Of a stretch of DNA of 64,000 nt, positions 44,047 to 52,291 are shown one piece after another. Made by a program: the position numbers and the translations under genes. Numbering within the stretch: position 1 is the stretch's first letter; the number at the start of each line of letters is the position of its first letter. Origin of the DNA: Deltaproteobacteria bacterium. Its GTDB lineage: Bacteria > Desulfobacterota > Binatia > UBA1149 > JAJCZL01. The stretch lies in assembly GCA_029262415.1 (NCBI GenBank), contig JAJCZL010000034.1, positions 1 to 64,000 on the forward strand, given 5' to 3'. A model generated the notes under the pieces. It ran no database searches. It was not told the origin of the DNA and saw only the letters and a list, made by a program, of their open reading frames with translations.

Positions 44047-44844
44047 TCAGTGCTTTAGCGCTTGGTGGACCGGCAGGGCCATTGTAATCGCGGTTCCGTG
44101 CTCGGGTTTACTTTTTGCCCCGATGGTTCCGCCGACGCTTTCGACGATCGACCTACACATTGCAAGTCCGATACCGCTGCCGTGATTCTCGCCTGCGGCG
44201 AACAGCGGGTCGAAGGCGTGGTCGAGCACTTCTTTCTCCATCCCTGCACCGGTGTCGGTGACTTGAATGGTGACGAATGACGGCGCAGTAACTGCGCTGA
44301 TATCGAGGATACGGTGCTCGCGGCCGTCCATCGCGCGGCAAGCGTTGGTGATTAGCTCGACGAGGATCTGTTGAAGCAGGCTTTGCTGCAGGCCGACTTC
44401 CGCCATGTTATCCGCAAACGCGGAATCGACGGTAGCGCCCGTCCGGTCGAGCCTGTCGTAGGCGGCCTCGATCGAGCGTGCGACGGTGGCCACAACGTCG
44501 GCGCTTATCGACGGCGGCATTAACCCGCCGATGCCGGGGCGTGCGAACGGTAGCAGCTCTTCGACGATCGCCACACAACGGCGCGTGTACTTGAGTGCCG
44601 TCTCCAACGCTTCTTCGGTTTTGGCCGGTTCGCTAGCGACCTTCATCTTCGCGTAACTGATGTGGTTGACGACGCCCATCAGCGGGTTGTTGAGTTTGTG
44701 GGCGATCCCGCCGACGAGAGTTCCGAGGCCGGCCAACTGCTTGAGAGTTTCTAGTTCGTCGGTGGGCTGAGGCGCCTGTTTTACGGGTTCAGCCTCCTGT
44801 GCAGTTTGCGTGTTCTTGGGGGTTTCGTCGTGTTCGGACGCCAT
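44047..44844 (-). CDS. Soluble histidine kinase
   Basis: A 265-residue kinase without a visible sensor or membrane domain. Residues about 35-105 form the dimerisation and phosphoacceptor part with His49 in LGTLVGGIAHKLNNPLMG, an H-box typical of the HisKA family with the E/N residue following. The ATP domain has the N box (ILVELITNACRAMDGR near residue 173), G1 (VTDTGAGMEKEV) and G2 (GSGIGLAMCRSIVE). The start ATG 44844 follows AAGGAG, whereas the longer frame to 44931 lies upstream of it. No response regulator gene is adjacent. It may be an orphan kinase or part of a phosphorelay. Confidence 0.88.
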   Translation of the reverse strand: MASEHDETPKNTQTAQEAEPVKQAPQPTDELETLKQLAGLGTLVGGIAHKLNNPLMGVVNHISYAKMKVASEPAKTEEALETALKYTRRCVAIVEELLPFARPGIGGLMPPSISADVVATVARSIEAAYDRLDRTGATVDSAFADNMAEVGLQQSLLQQILVELITNACRAMDGREHRILDISAVTAPSFVTIQVTDTGAGMEKEVLDHAFDPLFAAGENHGSGIGLAMCRSIVESVGGTIGAKSKPEHGTAITMALPVHQALKH

Positions 44845-44983
44845 GCGAACTCCTTTTGCCGACCGCCGACAAGCGTCACGGCCTGACACTATCGTGCCGA
44901 CCTCATTTTGACGCAGCGCTGATCCGATCACCGAACTTTCTATCGTTGGCCTTCGCCGTGGACAGTGCTAACCCGAAGGCCTG

Positions 44984-47779
44984 GTGGCCGGGGCGGAAAC
45001 TTTGATTGATGCGGCGATCGCGGGTGCGACCGTGGTTACACGTACCGACCGCCTGGCCCGCGAGCTGCGCGTCAGGGTCACCGAGGCACGCGCGGACAAG
45101 GGAAAAAATGTCGCTCAAGCCTCTGAAATTCTTACGTTTGGTGGCTGGATTGAGAGCGCGTGGGAGCGCGGCGGGCCCGACGCGCTGCTGCTTTCAGGCG
45201 ATGCCGAGCGGCTGGTGTGGGAGAGCGTTATTAAGGAAGACGTGCCCGGGCTCGCCGGCGCTGGGTCGGCTGAACTGTTCAATCTGGCTGGGCTGGCTGA
45301 CAGCGCGGCCACGGCTTGGGAGCGTGTGTGCAGCTTCGGGACGCCCGCCGCTGCGCTGAACACCACTGCCGAGACGCAAGCGTTTGCACGCTGGCGCGCG
45401 GCTTTCGCCCGGCGTTGCAGCGAAGGCCCGGCGGCCGGTGGATGGAAAACCCGTGCCGAACTGCCCGGCCTGGTGTGCGGGCTCTTGGAGGCGGGGAGCA
45501 TCGAGCGCCCCGATCGTTTGATCTTCGCCGGTTTCGATTCTCTCGAGCCCGGCATCGAAGCGGTTGCGAAGGCGGTCGAGAAGCGCGGCGGCCGCGTCGA
45601 GCGTTTGGGCGTGGGCGGTGGCGCGGATGACGGCGACGCGGGCGATGCCGGGCAACCCTCCGGCGCAGGTCAAGCGGCCGCGCCGCTCTGCATTCGCTAC
45701 GAGACTCAGCAGCAAGAAATTCTCGGCACCGCAGAGCGCATCATTGCTCTGCTTCGTGAACAGCCCAAGGCGCGCGTCGGCATCGTGGCCGTCGATCTAT
45801 CGTCGTATCGGCCCTTGCTTGAACGCTACCTCGGCGCCGCGCTCGATCCAGATTCTCTATTGCGGTCGGGCACGCATGCGCGTCGTGTTTTCGACCTGGC
45901 CGGTGCACCGGCACTGTCCGACTACGGTTTGGTCGGCACGTGTTTGGACGTGCTCTCGCTCGACGACAAACGTGCAAACAGTTTTTCGCGTGTATCGCGG
46001 ATTTTGATGTCGCGGTATCCGCGTGCTGGGGAACGCAGGAGCGAGGAGGTCTCGGCGCTTGCCCGCGCGCGTGTTGAGGCCCGGCTGCGCGACAAGAACC
46101 GCTTACGCATCGGGCTGTCTGTATTGGAGCGCGACGCTGACCATGTAGGAGCAAAGGTTTTCGCAGAGGCCGTTGCCAAGCTGCGCGCGGAGTTGAACGA
46201 GACGCCGCTCGCGACCGAGCTTCCGCCGAACGCGTGGGCCCAGCGTTTCGCGTTTCGCTTGGTTGTGTTCGGCTACGGCGCCGCCGGGCTGGACGCGGAC
46301 GAAAGGGTCGTGTTCGGCCGTTGGCGCCAAGCGTTGTCAGACCTGCACGCGCTCGAAACCGTTTGTCCGTTGATGACCGGTTACGAGGCGCTCAAACGTC
46401 TGCGCAAGATTTGTGCGCGGCGCCTCGTGCAAGGGGCGTCGGGCGGATGGCAAGTGCAGGCCATGGGGCTCCTCGATACTGTCGGGCTCGAGTTCGATGC
46501 AATGTTCGTGTTGGGGATGAACGCGGCGTCGATTCCCGCTGCACCGCGTCCGCATCCGTTGTTGCCGGTGCAGTGGCAGCGCGACAACGGCATGCCTTTC
46601 GCCTCGGCCGAGGTTGAACTCTCGCTCGCGCGTACGCGCTGGCAGGCGCTGCTGACATCGGCGCCTAGCGTTACCGTTTCTTTTGCAGAGCAATCGGCTT
46701 CGGGTGAAGATCACTTGGCGAGCCCGTTGATCGCCGACTTGGTTGCGACCGATATCGAACAGCCTGCGGGGCTTTGGTATCTCGCTGCCGATGAGCAGGC
46801 GCGCGCCGGCCGCGTTGAGCCTCGCGTTGAAGAAGGTCAGACCGCGTCGGCGCAGGTCCGCAGCGGCGGAACCTCGGTGCTGCGCGACTACTCGAACTGT
46901 CACTTCCACGGCGCTGCTACTGCGCGTTTGCGCGCCAGGCCTTTGGATGAGCCCGAGCCGCAACCGAGAGCGATGATGCGCGGTAATCTTGTGCACGAAA
47001 CACTCGAGGCGTTTTGGGGCTGGTTTGGCACGCAGGTCGCTTTGGCAGAGGCGCTGCCCGAGCAGATCGTCGGCGCGATTAACGCTGCGGCTGCGCGGGC
47101 ACTCGACAGAGCGGAGAAAGACGGCTTGCCGCGCGCATTGCGTGCGTCGCTTGCACGGTGGCTCTACGAACTCATCGAGAAATGGCTAGAGATCGAGCTT
47201 GCACGCGAAGACAACTTTGCCGTCACCGCCCGCGAGTTAGAGGTCTCGCTCGAACTGGCCCCGAGCCCGGGCGAAACGTTCACACTGGGCCGCATCAAGA
47301 TCGACCGCATCGACACGCTGGACGACGGCAGCGAAGTTGTCATCGACTACAAGACCGGGGCGGAGGCTAATACCTGGCGCAAATGGTACGGCGATCGGCC
47401 CGACGACTTGCAGCTCCCGCTCTACGCAGTGGCGCGAAAGAAGGAGGGGATGAAAGTCCATGCGGTCGCGTTCGGCAATCTGTGTGCGCGCGACAAAGTC
47501 TCGCTGAACGGGCCGCCGGATATCGAGTTGGTCGGCAGAGCCCCTACTTCGCAAGAAAGAGACAACTGGACCTCGTGGGAGGACGCACTAGCGGCCTTCG
47601 AGACCAAAGTGACGGCGCTTGCGGCTAAGTACCTCGCGGGCGACGTTAGTATAAACCCCGACGACGCCCGCAAAGCCTGTCGGTTCTGCGATCTACCCGC
47701 GCTTTGCCGCATCAACGAGATCGGCGGTGTGTTCGAAGGCAACGACGAAAACGAAGGAGTCGCGCGCGATGACGACTGA
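44984..47779 (+). CDS. AddB-like nuclease subunit (PD-(D/E)XK, iron-sulfur type)
   Basis: A 931-residue protein that opens like an inactivated helicase of the AddB/TIGR03623 family (TDRLARELRVRVTEA, with conserved blocks later) and ends with a RecB-type nuclease domain. The nuclease catalytic core is RIKIDRIDTLDDGSEVVIDYKTG near residues 765-790. The four cysteines of the Fe-S staple are recognisable at Cys639, Cys899, Cys902 and Cys908 (YSNCHFHG, then CRFCDLPALC). The GTG start is at 44984. It overlaps the AddA-like gene by 11 bases, and together they should form a double-strand-break end-processing enzyme. Residue detail of the helicase-like half was not traced. Confidence 0.88.
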   Translation: MAGAETLIDAAIAGATVVTRTDRLARELRVRVTEARADKGKNVAQASEILTFGGWIESAWERGGPDALLLSGDAERLVWESVIKEDVPGLAGAGSAELFNLAGLADSAATAWERVCSFGTPAAALNTTAETQAFARWRAAFARRCSEGPAAGGWKTRAELPGLVCGLLEAGSIERPDRLIFAGFDSLEPGIEAVAKAVEKRGGRVERLGVGGGADDGDAGDAGQPSGAGQAAAPLCIRYETQQQEILGTAERIIALLREQPKARVGIVAVDLSSYRPLLERYLGAALDPDSLLRSGTHARRVFDLAGAPALSDYGLVGTCLDVLSLDDKRANSFSRVSRILMSRYPRAGERRSEEVSALARARVEARLRDKNRLRIGLSVLERDADHVGAKVFAEAVAKLRAELNETPLATELPPNAWAQRFAFRLVVFGYGAAGLDADERVVFGRWRQALSDLHALETVCPLMTGYEALKRLRKICARRLVQGASGGWQVQAMGLLDTVGLEFDAMFVLGMNAASIPAAPRPHPLLPVQWQRDNGMPFASAEVELSLARTRWQALLTSAPSVTVSFAEQSASGEDHLASPLIADLVATDIEQPAGLWYLAADEQARAGRVEPRVEEGQTASAQVRSGGTSVLRDYSNCHFHGAATARLRARPLDEPEPQPRAMMRGNLVHETLEAFWGWFGTQVALAEALPEQIVGAINAAAARALDRAEKDGLPRALRASLARWLYELIEKWLEIELAREDNFAVTARELEVSLELAPSPGETFTLGRIKIDRIDTLDDGSEVVIDYKTGAEANTWRKWYGDRPDDLQLPLYAVARKKEGMKVHAVAFGNLCARDKVSLNGPPDIELVGRAPTSQERDNWTSWEDALAAFETKVTALAAKYLAGDVSINPDDARKACRFCDLPALCRINEIGGVFEGNDENEGVARDDD

Positions 47780-50700
47780 GCCCGTCGCAATCCCCGATGC
47801 GGCGGCGCGCGCGACCGCGCTCGACCCCTCGCGCAGCTTTATCGTTCAAGCACCGGCAGGTTCGGGCAAAACCGAGTTGTTGGTCCGCCGCTTTTTATCG
47901 TTGCTGGCCACTGCCAAACGGCCCGAATCGGTGCTCGCGATTACTTTTACGCGCAAAGCCGCCGCCGAGATGCGTGAGCGCGTGGTATCGGCGCTCAAAG
48001 AGGGACGCCGGCCCGAGCCCGATCCCCCAGCACACCACCTCGAACGTATCGAGCTTGCGCGCAAGGCGCTGGCGCGCAGCGAAGCGCAAGGCTGGGAGTT
48101 GTTGGAGAACGCCGGGCGTCTGCAGATCTCGACCATCGACAGCCTGTGTGCGCGTTTGGTCGCCGCCACGCCGCTGCTCAGCCGTCTCGGCTCGGCGCCG
48201 AAGACGGTCGAGAACGCGTTTCCTTATTTCAGAGAGGCTGCCCGCCGCGTGCTCGCGCACGCCGGTGAGGATTCAGAACTCGGCCGCGCCGCCGCAGGTA
48301 TGCTCGCGCGCCGCGAAGTACGCGGACGCGACGTTGAAGGGCAGATCGTCTCGATGCTGGCGCGCCGCGACCAGTGGCTTGGCGGGGTTCTCGACTCCAA
48401 CAAAGATCCCGACGAGGCGATCGCGCGTTTTGAGCAGGCGTTGGCGGGGATGATGGAGGCGCAGCTCTTGTCGATCACCGAACTGTTCGGCGATGACTTC
48501 CTGCGTGAGATCGAGAGTCTGGCGCGGATGACGCGCAACGTTCTTGACGGCCTCGGCAATCTGGAGAAATGCAAGTGGCCAACACTTGGATCTGGGGCCG
48601 GGCTGGCTGGGGATCTTGGTGCGCGAGACGCGTGGGTTGACGTCGTGGCGCTCTTGCTGAAGGACGACAATGATTTTCGGTTGAACCCCAGAGGGATCAC
48701 CGTAGCCTTGGGTGCACCCCCGCGTGATCCGAAGACCAAGCAGGACTCGCCGGAGAAGGTAGCCTACCTCGCCGCTGTCGAACGCGCCGCGGACTTGGAC
48801 GAGCAAACCGGCGGTGCGGTCGTGGCCGCGCTGAAGGCACTCCGTATTTTCCCCGCAAAGCCCGAGTTCGAGGCAGACACGCATCGGGCGCTGCGCGATC
48901 TGTTCATCGTCATGCGCGACGCGGCCGCGCAGTTGTGGTTGGTCTTTCAAGAGGCAGGCGCGGTCGATTTCATCGAAGTCGCCTCGCGCGCCGTCGCCGC
49001 GTTGGTCGATGACGCTGCGCCGACCGATCTTTTGCAAAAGATCGATGCGTCGGTCGATCATGTGCTCGTCGATGAGTTCCAAGACACCAGCAGGAGCCAG
49101 GTCGGTCTCATCCGCTCACTGGTCAGCGGCTGGCAGGGCGACGACGGGCGCACGTTGTTTTTAGTCGGCGACCCCATGCAGTCGATCTACCGTTTCCGTA
49201 AGGCCGAGGTCGGACTGTTCTTGCACGCCGCCGACAGCGAAGCCGGCGCTCCGCTTTTCGGAGCTATACAGCCCGAGTCGCTCAAGCTGAGCGTCAACTT
49301 CCGTTCAACGCCCGACATCGTCGCGTGGGTCAACAACACGTTCAGCGTCGTGATGGGCGCGCACAACGACGTCGATACCGGCTCGGTCGCTTATAGTGAA
49401 TTTGCCGCGGCTCCGGGCAAACCCGGCCTGGCGGTCCCCGAAGCCGTCGTCTGGGAAAAGGGCGATGGTCAGAAAGCCGATGCGGTAGAAGCCGAGGGCC
49501 TCGCCGATCTCATCGAGAACGAACTCTTGCTCGACGCGCGTACGCGCGGCGGCAAGGTCGCCGTGCTCGTACACAAGCGCGCCGTTGCGATCCACCTAAC
49601 GGCAGCCCTGCGGAGCCGCGGCGTCCGTTACCGCGGCGAGGGCATGGACTTCCTCGATAAGCGGACGGCCGTTATTGATCTTGAGTCGCTTACGCGCGCG
49701 ATCGTTTCGCCGTTGGACCGCATTGGTGCGTTGTCCGTGCTGCGAAGCCCGCTAGTCGGGTTGGGCGATGCCGATCTGTTCGCGTTGGTTGAGCCCGGAG
49801 TTGCGCGTTATCGAAGCACTGTGCAATCGCGCAGTCGTGAGGGCGAATCGGTAAACTCTGAGTCGGCAAATCCCGAAACGATGAAGGGTGAAGTGTCGGG
49901 CAAATCGGCGGTCCCGTCGGTAGCCGAGTTGCTCGCCGACGAGGAAGCGCTCGCGTCTCTCGGCAGTGACGGCCGCGGGCGCGTGCGCGCTTGGCACGCG
50001 GTTTGGTCCGACGCCCGCGCACAACTCGGCCGCCGCCCGCTCGACATGATCGTACGCTCGGCCTGGATCCGCCTCGGCGGTCCGCAATTGCTCGACGCCA
50101 CCGGCCCGGCCGACAGTGAACGCTTCTTTTCGCTACTCATCGAGTTGGAGAACGCAGGCTCGATCGATCTTCACGAACTGAGCGAGAGGCTTTCCCAGTT
50201 GGAAGCCGTTGCCGATCCCTCGCCGGGTATCGAGCTTGAGTTCATGACGATTCACAAGTCCAAGGGGCTCGAGTTCGACACGGTTGTCTTGCCCGGGTTG
50301 ATACGTGGTGGCGGCGGCGGTGGTGGGCCATCCGCTGCGTTGGTCTTTGAAACCAGCTCTGCGACCGGCGAACTCGTTTGCTGCGCGCCTTCGGCCGAGC
50401 GCGGCAAGCAAGGCTCGGATGATGCCGCTTACACGTATCTTTGCGCGCGTGAGCGCGTGCGCGACAGCGCCGAAGCCCTCAGGCTTATGTACGTAGCCGC
50501 GACCCGTGCGAAGAACCGACTGATTCTTTCCGCAGCCGACGAGTTCAATCAGAACGGAACGCCTGCGAAGGGCTCACGACTGGATTCGTTGTGGGCCGCC
50601 GTTGCCGAGCAGTTCAGCGGGGATGGGCCGCGGCGCAAGCCGCCCGAGGCCGTTGATGGTGCTGTGTTGCCGCCACGCTCGCGTGTATCGCTTGCGTGGC

Positions 50701-51401
50701 TCGGCGATCCGAGCGCCGACAAGCCGGAGGTGCCGCATTTACAGAGTGTGCGCGCAATGCGGCCGTCCGAACAATCGGAGGTCGAGCCTCACGAAGCAGC
50801 GAGCGATTCGGCTTGGTCGCCGTCGCGAGCGAGCATTGCGGTTGGGCTGGTTGTGCATGCTTACCTTGAACGAATCGCGGGTGAGGGGCCGGCGGCTTGG
50901 AGTGCGCAGCGGGTGGGCGATGCTTCGGAGCGCGCGCGTATCGAGCGTTTGTTGCTCAAACATGGTGCGTTGCCGGGTGAGCTTGGTGAGGCCGCTGCCG
51001 ATGTCGTGTCAGCGCTGAGCTCGACGCTGGCCGACGAGGAGAACAATTGGATTCTGGATGCGCAGGACGAGGCGCACGATGAGTGGCGGGTTACTTCTTA
51101 CGTTGGGGGTGATGCAGTTGGGGGAAGTGATGACGTTGAAGAGCCGGTGATTGGTTACGCGGGCATTGACAGGACGTTCGTGAAGGATGGGGTGCGGTGG
51201 ATCATTGATTACAAGACCGATCGGCTTCCTGAGGGGGGTGATCCGGCTGCGTTCGTCAAGGAACGGTTTGAACACCACCGACCGCAGCTTGAGTCTTATG
51301 CGGAGATGCTCGCTGCCGCTGAGCCTGAACGAAAGATTCGGATTGCGGTATATTTCCCGATGGTGGGTAGGGTGGCGCGGCTCTATAGCGAGGAGGTCTG
51401 A
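47769..51401 (+). CDS. AddA-like UvrD-type helicase/nuclease
   Basis: A 1210-residue superfamily 1 helicase with a C-terminal nuclease. The Walker A motif is APAGSGKTE (Lys34), motif Ia is LAITFTRKAAAEM near residue 57, motif II is in VLVDEFQDTSR near residue 430, motif III is LVGDPMQSIYRFRKA near residue 463, and motif V/VI are VHKSKGLEFD (MTIHKSKGLEFD) and LRLMYVAATRAKN near residues 825 and 905. The C-terminal PD-(D/E)XK site is IDRTFVKDGVRWIIDYKTDRL near residue 1140. It starts 11 bases before the end of the AddB-like gene. The pair would unwind and resect DNA ends for recombination and could also degrade foreign DNA. Confidence 0.92.
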   Translation: MTTEPVAIPDAAARATALDPSRSFIVQAPAGSGKTELLVRRFLSLLATAKRPESVLAITFTRKAAAEMRERVVSALKEGRRPEPDPPAHHLERIELARKALARSEAQGWELLENAGRLQISTIDSLCARLVAATPLLSRLGSAPKTVENAFPYFREAARRVLAHAGEDSELGRAAAGMLARREVRGRDVEGQIVSMLARRDQWLGGVLDSNKDPDEAIARFEQALAGMMEAQLLSITELFGDDFLREIESLARMTRNVLDGLGNLEKCKWPTLGSGAGLAGDLGARDAWVDVVALLLKDDNDFRLNPRGITVALGAPPRDPKTKQDSPEKVAYLAAVERAADLDEQTGGAVVAALKALRIFPAKPEFEADTHRALRDLFIVMRDAAAQLWLVFQEAGAVDFIEVASRAVAALVDDAAPTDLLQKIDASVDHVLVDEFQDTSRSQVGLIRSLVSGWQGDDGRTLFLVGDPMQSIYRFRKAEVGLFLHAADSEAGAPLFGAIQPESLKLSVNFRSTPDIVAWVNNTFSVVMGAHNDVDTGSVAYSEFAAAPGKPGLAVPEAVVWEKGDGQKADAVEAEGLADLIENELLLDARTRGGKVAVLVHKRAVAIHLTAALRSRGVRYRGEGMDFLDKRTAVIDLESLTRAIVSPLDRIGALSVLRSPLVGLGDADLFALVEPGVARYRSTVQSRSREGESVNSESANPETMKGEVSGKSAVPSVAELLADEEALASLGSDGRGRVRAWHAVWSDARAQLGRRPLDMIVRSAWIRLGGPQLLDATGPADSERFFSLLIELENAGSIDLHELSERLSQLEAVADPSPGIELEFMTIHKSKGLEFDTVVLPGLIRGGGGGGGPSAALVFETSSATGELVCCAPSAERGKQGSDDAAYTYLCARERVRDSAEALRLMYVAATRAKNRLILSAADEFNQNGTPAKGSRLDSLWAAVAEQFSGDGPRRKPPEAVDGAVLPPRSRVSLAWLGDPSADKPEVPHLQSVRAMRPSEQSEVEPHEAASDSAWSPSRASIAVGLVVHAYLERIAGEGPAAWSAQRVGDASERARIERLLLKHGALPGELGEAAADVVSALSSTLADEENNWILDAQDEAHDEWRVTSYVGGDAVGGSDDVEEPVIGYAGIDRTFVKDGVRWIIDYKTDRLPEGGDPAAFVKERFEHHRPQLESYAEMLAAAEPERKIRIAVYFPMVGRVARLYSEEV

Positions 51402-51438
51402 ATCGCCCTGGGTTCTCCGGAGAGGCTGGTATGCCTGC

Positions 51439-51732
51439 ATGGGTTTCGGACGGCCTGTCCGGCAGCACGTCCGCAAGCGTCGGATCCACGGGGTATCCTG
51501 CGAAGAAGCTGCCGGCTTGTTCACGTCGGGAGCGGGCTACTGCGAGATGTTTGATGAGGACCACTTGATCTCCGAAGACCGCTTCATCTGCATCGGGCCG
51601 ATCCGTCGGCGTGTTGTCGTGGTGGTCAAGACGGAACCCGATGACGACGTGCTACGAATCATCTCCGCCCGCCGAGCGCCGAGGCGAGAATTGCGATTCT
51701 TTCAACGCTACCTGGAGGCCCAACACTCATGA
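51439..51732 (+). CDS. BrnT-like toxin (DUF497 family), divergent N terminus
   Basis: A 97-residue protein whose second half matches BrnT toxins closely: HGVSCEEAAGLFTS, then EDRFICIGPIRRRVVVVVKTEPDDDVLRIISARRAPRRELRFFQ. The IISAR(K/R)A core with the following RRE is the family signature. The opening FxWDxxKxxxNxxKHG pattern is poorly kept: FGRPVRQHVRKRRIHGV retains only the phenylalanine and HGV. The toxin is a ribonuclease in studied members. ATG 51439 is used; no good ribosome-binding site was found. The stop overlaps the start of the HTH antitoxin as ATGA. It could be inactive or belong to a separate BrnT branch. Confidence 0.75.
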   Translation: MGFGRPVRQHVRKRRIHGVSCEEAAGLFTSGAGYCEMFDEDHLISEDRFICIGPIRRRVVVVVKTEPDDDVLRIISARRAPRRELRFFQRYLEAQHS

Positions 51733-52019
51733 ACGCCTTTCCCAAATTGACTGAAGCCGAGTTCAGCAGAGCGATCCCTGCACGGCTTCGTAAGCGATTG
51801 ATGGCAGGTAGGTTCGAGTCAGGCGACGATGTCGCAGCGTTGCGCAAATTCACCGGGCTTACCCAAGCCCGGTTCGCGCAGGCAATGGGTATCAGCGTTC
51901 ACACGTTGAGGAACTGGGAACAAGGTAGACGCAAGCCCGAAGGACCGGCAATCGGCCTGCTACGTATCGCCGCTAGACATCCCCGGATCTTACGCGAGAA
52001 TTTGGAGTCCGCGGCCTAA
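51729..52019 (+). CDS. HTH (XRE/HigA-like) antitoxin
   Basis: A 96-residue DNA-binding protein with a helix-turn-helix in FTGLTQARFAQAMGISVHTLRNWEQGRRKPEGPA near residues 40-75, of the Xre/HigA type. The start overlaps the toxin stop by 4 bases (ATGA). Antitoxins of BrnT are usually CopG-like BrnA; use of a HigA-like HTH partner instead is a known alternative combination. It should neutralise the upstream toxin and repress the operon. The operon ends here, 270 bases before the HNH gene. Confidence 0.85.
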   Translation: MNAFPKLTEAEFSRAIPARLRKRLMAGRFESGDDVAALRKFTGLTQARFAQAMGISVHTLRNWEQGRRKPEGPAIGLLRIAARHPRILRENLESAA

Positions 52020-52021
52020 CC

Positions 52022-52140
52022 TCAATCCGCCGAACGCGCGACGAACCCAGCAACGAACTCTGCGATGGCTGCACCGGTGACCGTGTTTCCACGCGTATTC
52101 CAATGCGTATCACGCAGATGGTAGGTGCGCCCTCGACTAG
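52022..52140 (-). pseudogene. C-terminal remnant of an SGNH/DHHW-type hydrolase gene
   Basis: On the minus strand an open stretch of about 40 codons ends in TGA at 52022-52024 and reads RTYHLRDTHWNTRGNTVTGAAIAEFVA. The DxHWNxxG pattern is the catalytic Asp-His block that ends SGNH-hydrolase and alginate O-acetyltransferase-like proteins. No start, no N-terminal catalytic block and a stop a short way upstream show that the rest of the gene is missing, so it is a degraded end. It suggests that the region between here and 52.3 kb is a deletion or insertion junction. Confidence 0.55.
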
Positions 52141-52291
52141 TGCACGAAGAGAACTCACGTCGTGCGCGTCGTCACGCGCGCACTATGCCGACCGACAATA
52201 TTCCACCTGAGTACTATCGTCGGAGTATTTTCTTTTTTGCCGTCAATTTCTTCTGGCCATGGTCGTACTTTCGTAGTATGTTCGCCTCCTG

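Noticed and set aside
48273-49082. 269-codon frame opposite the AddA-like helicase
   Set aside because: It is antisense to motif-bearing helicase sequence and has no domain match.
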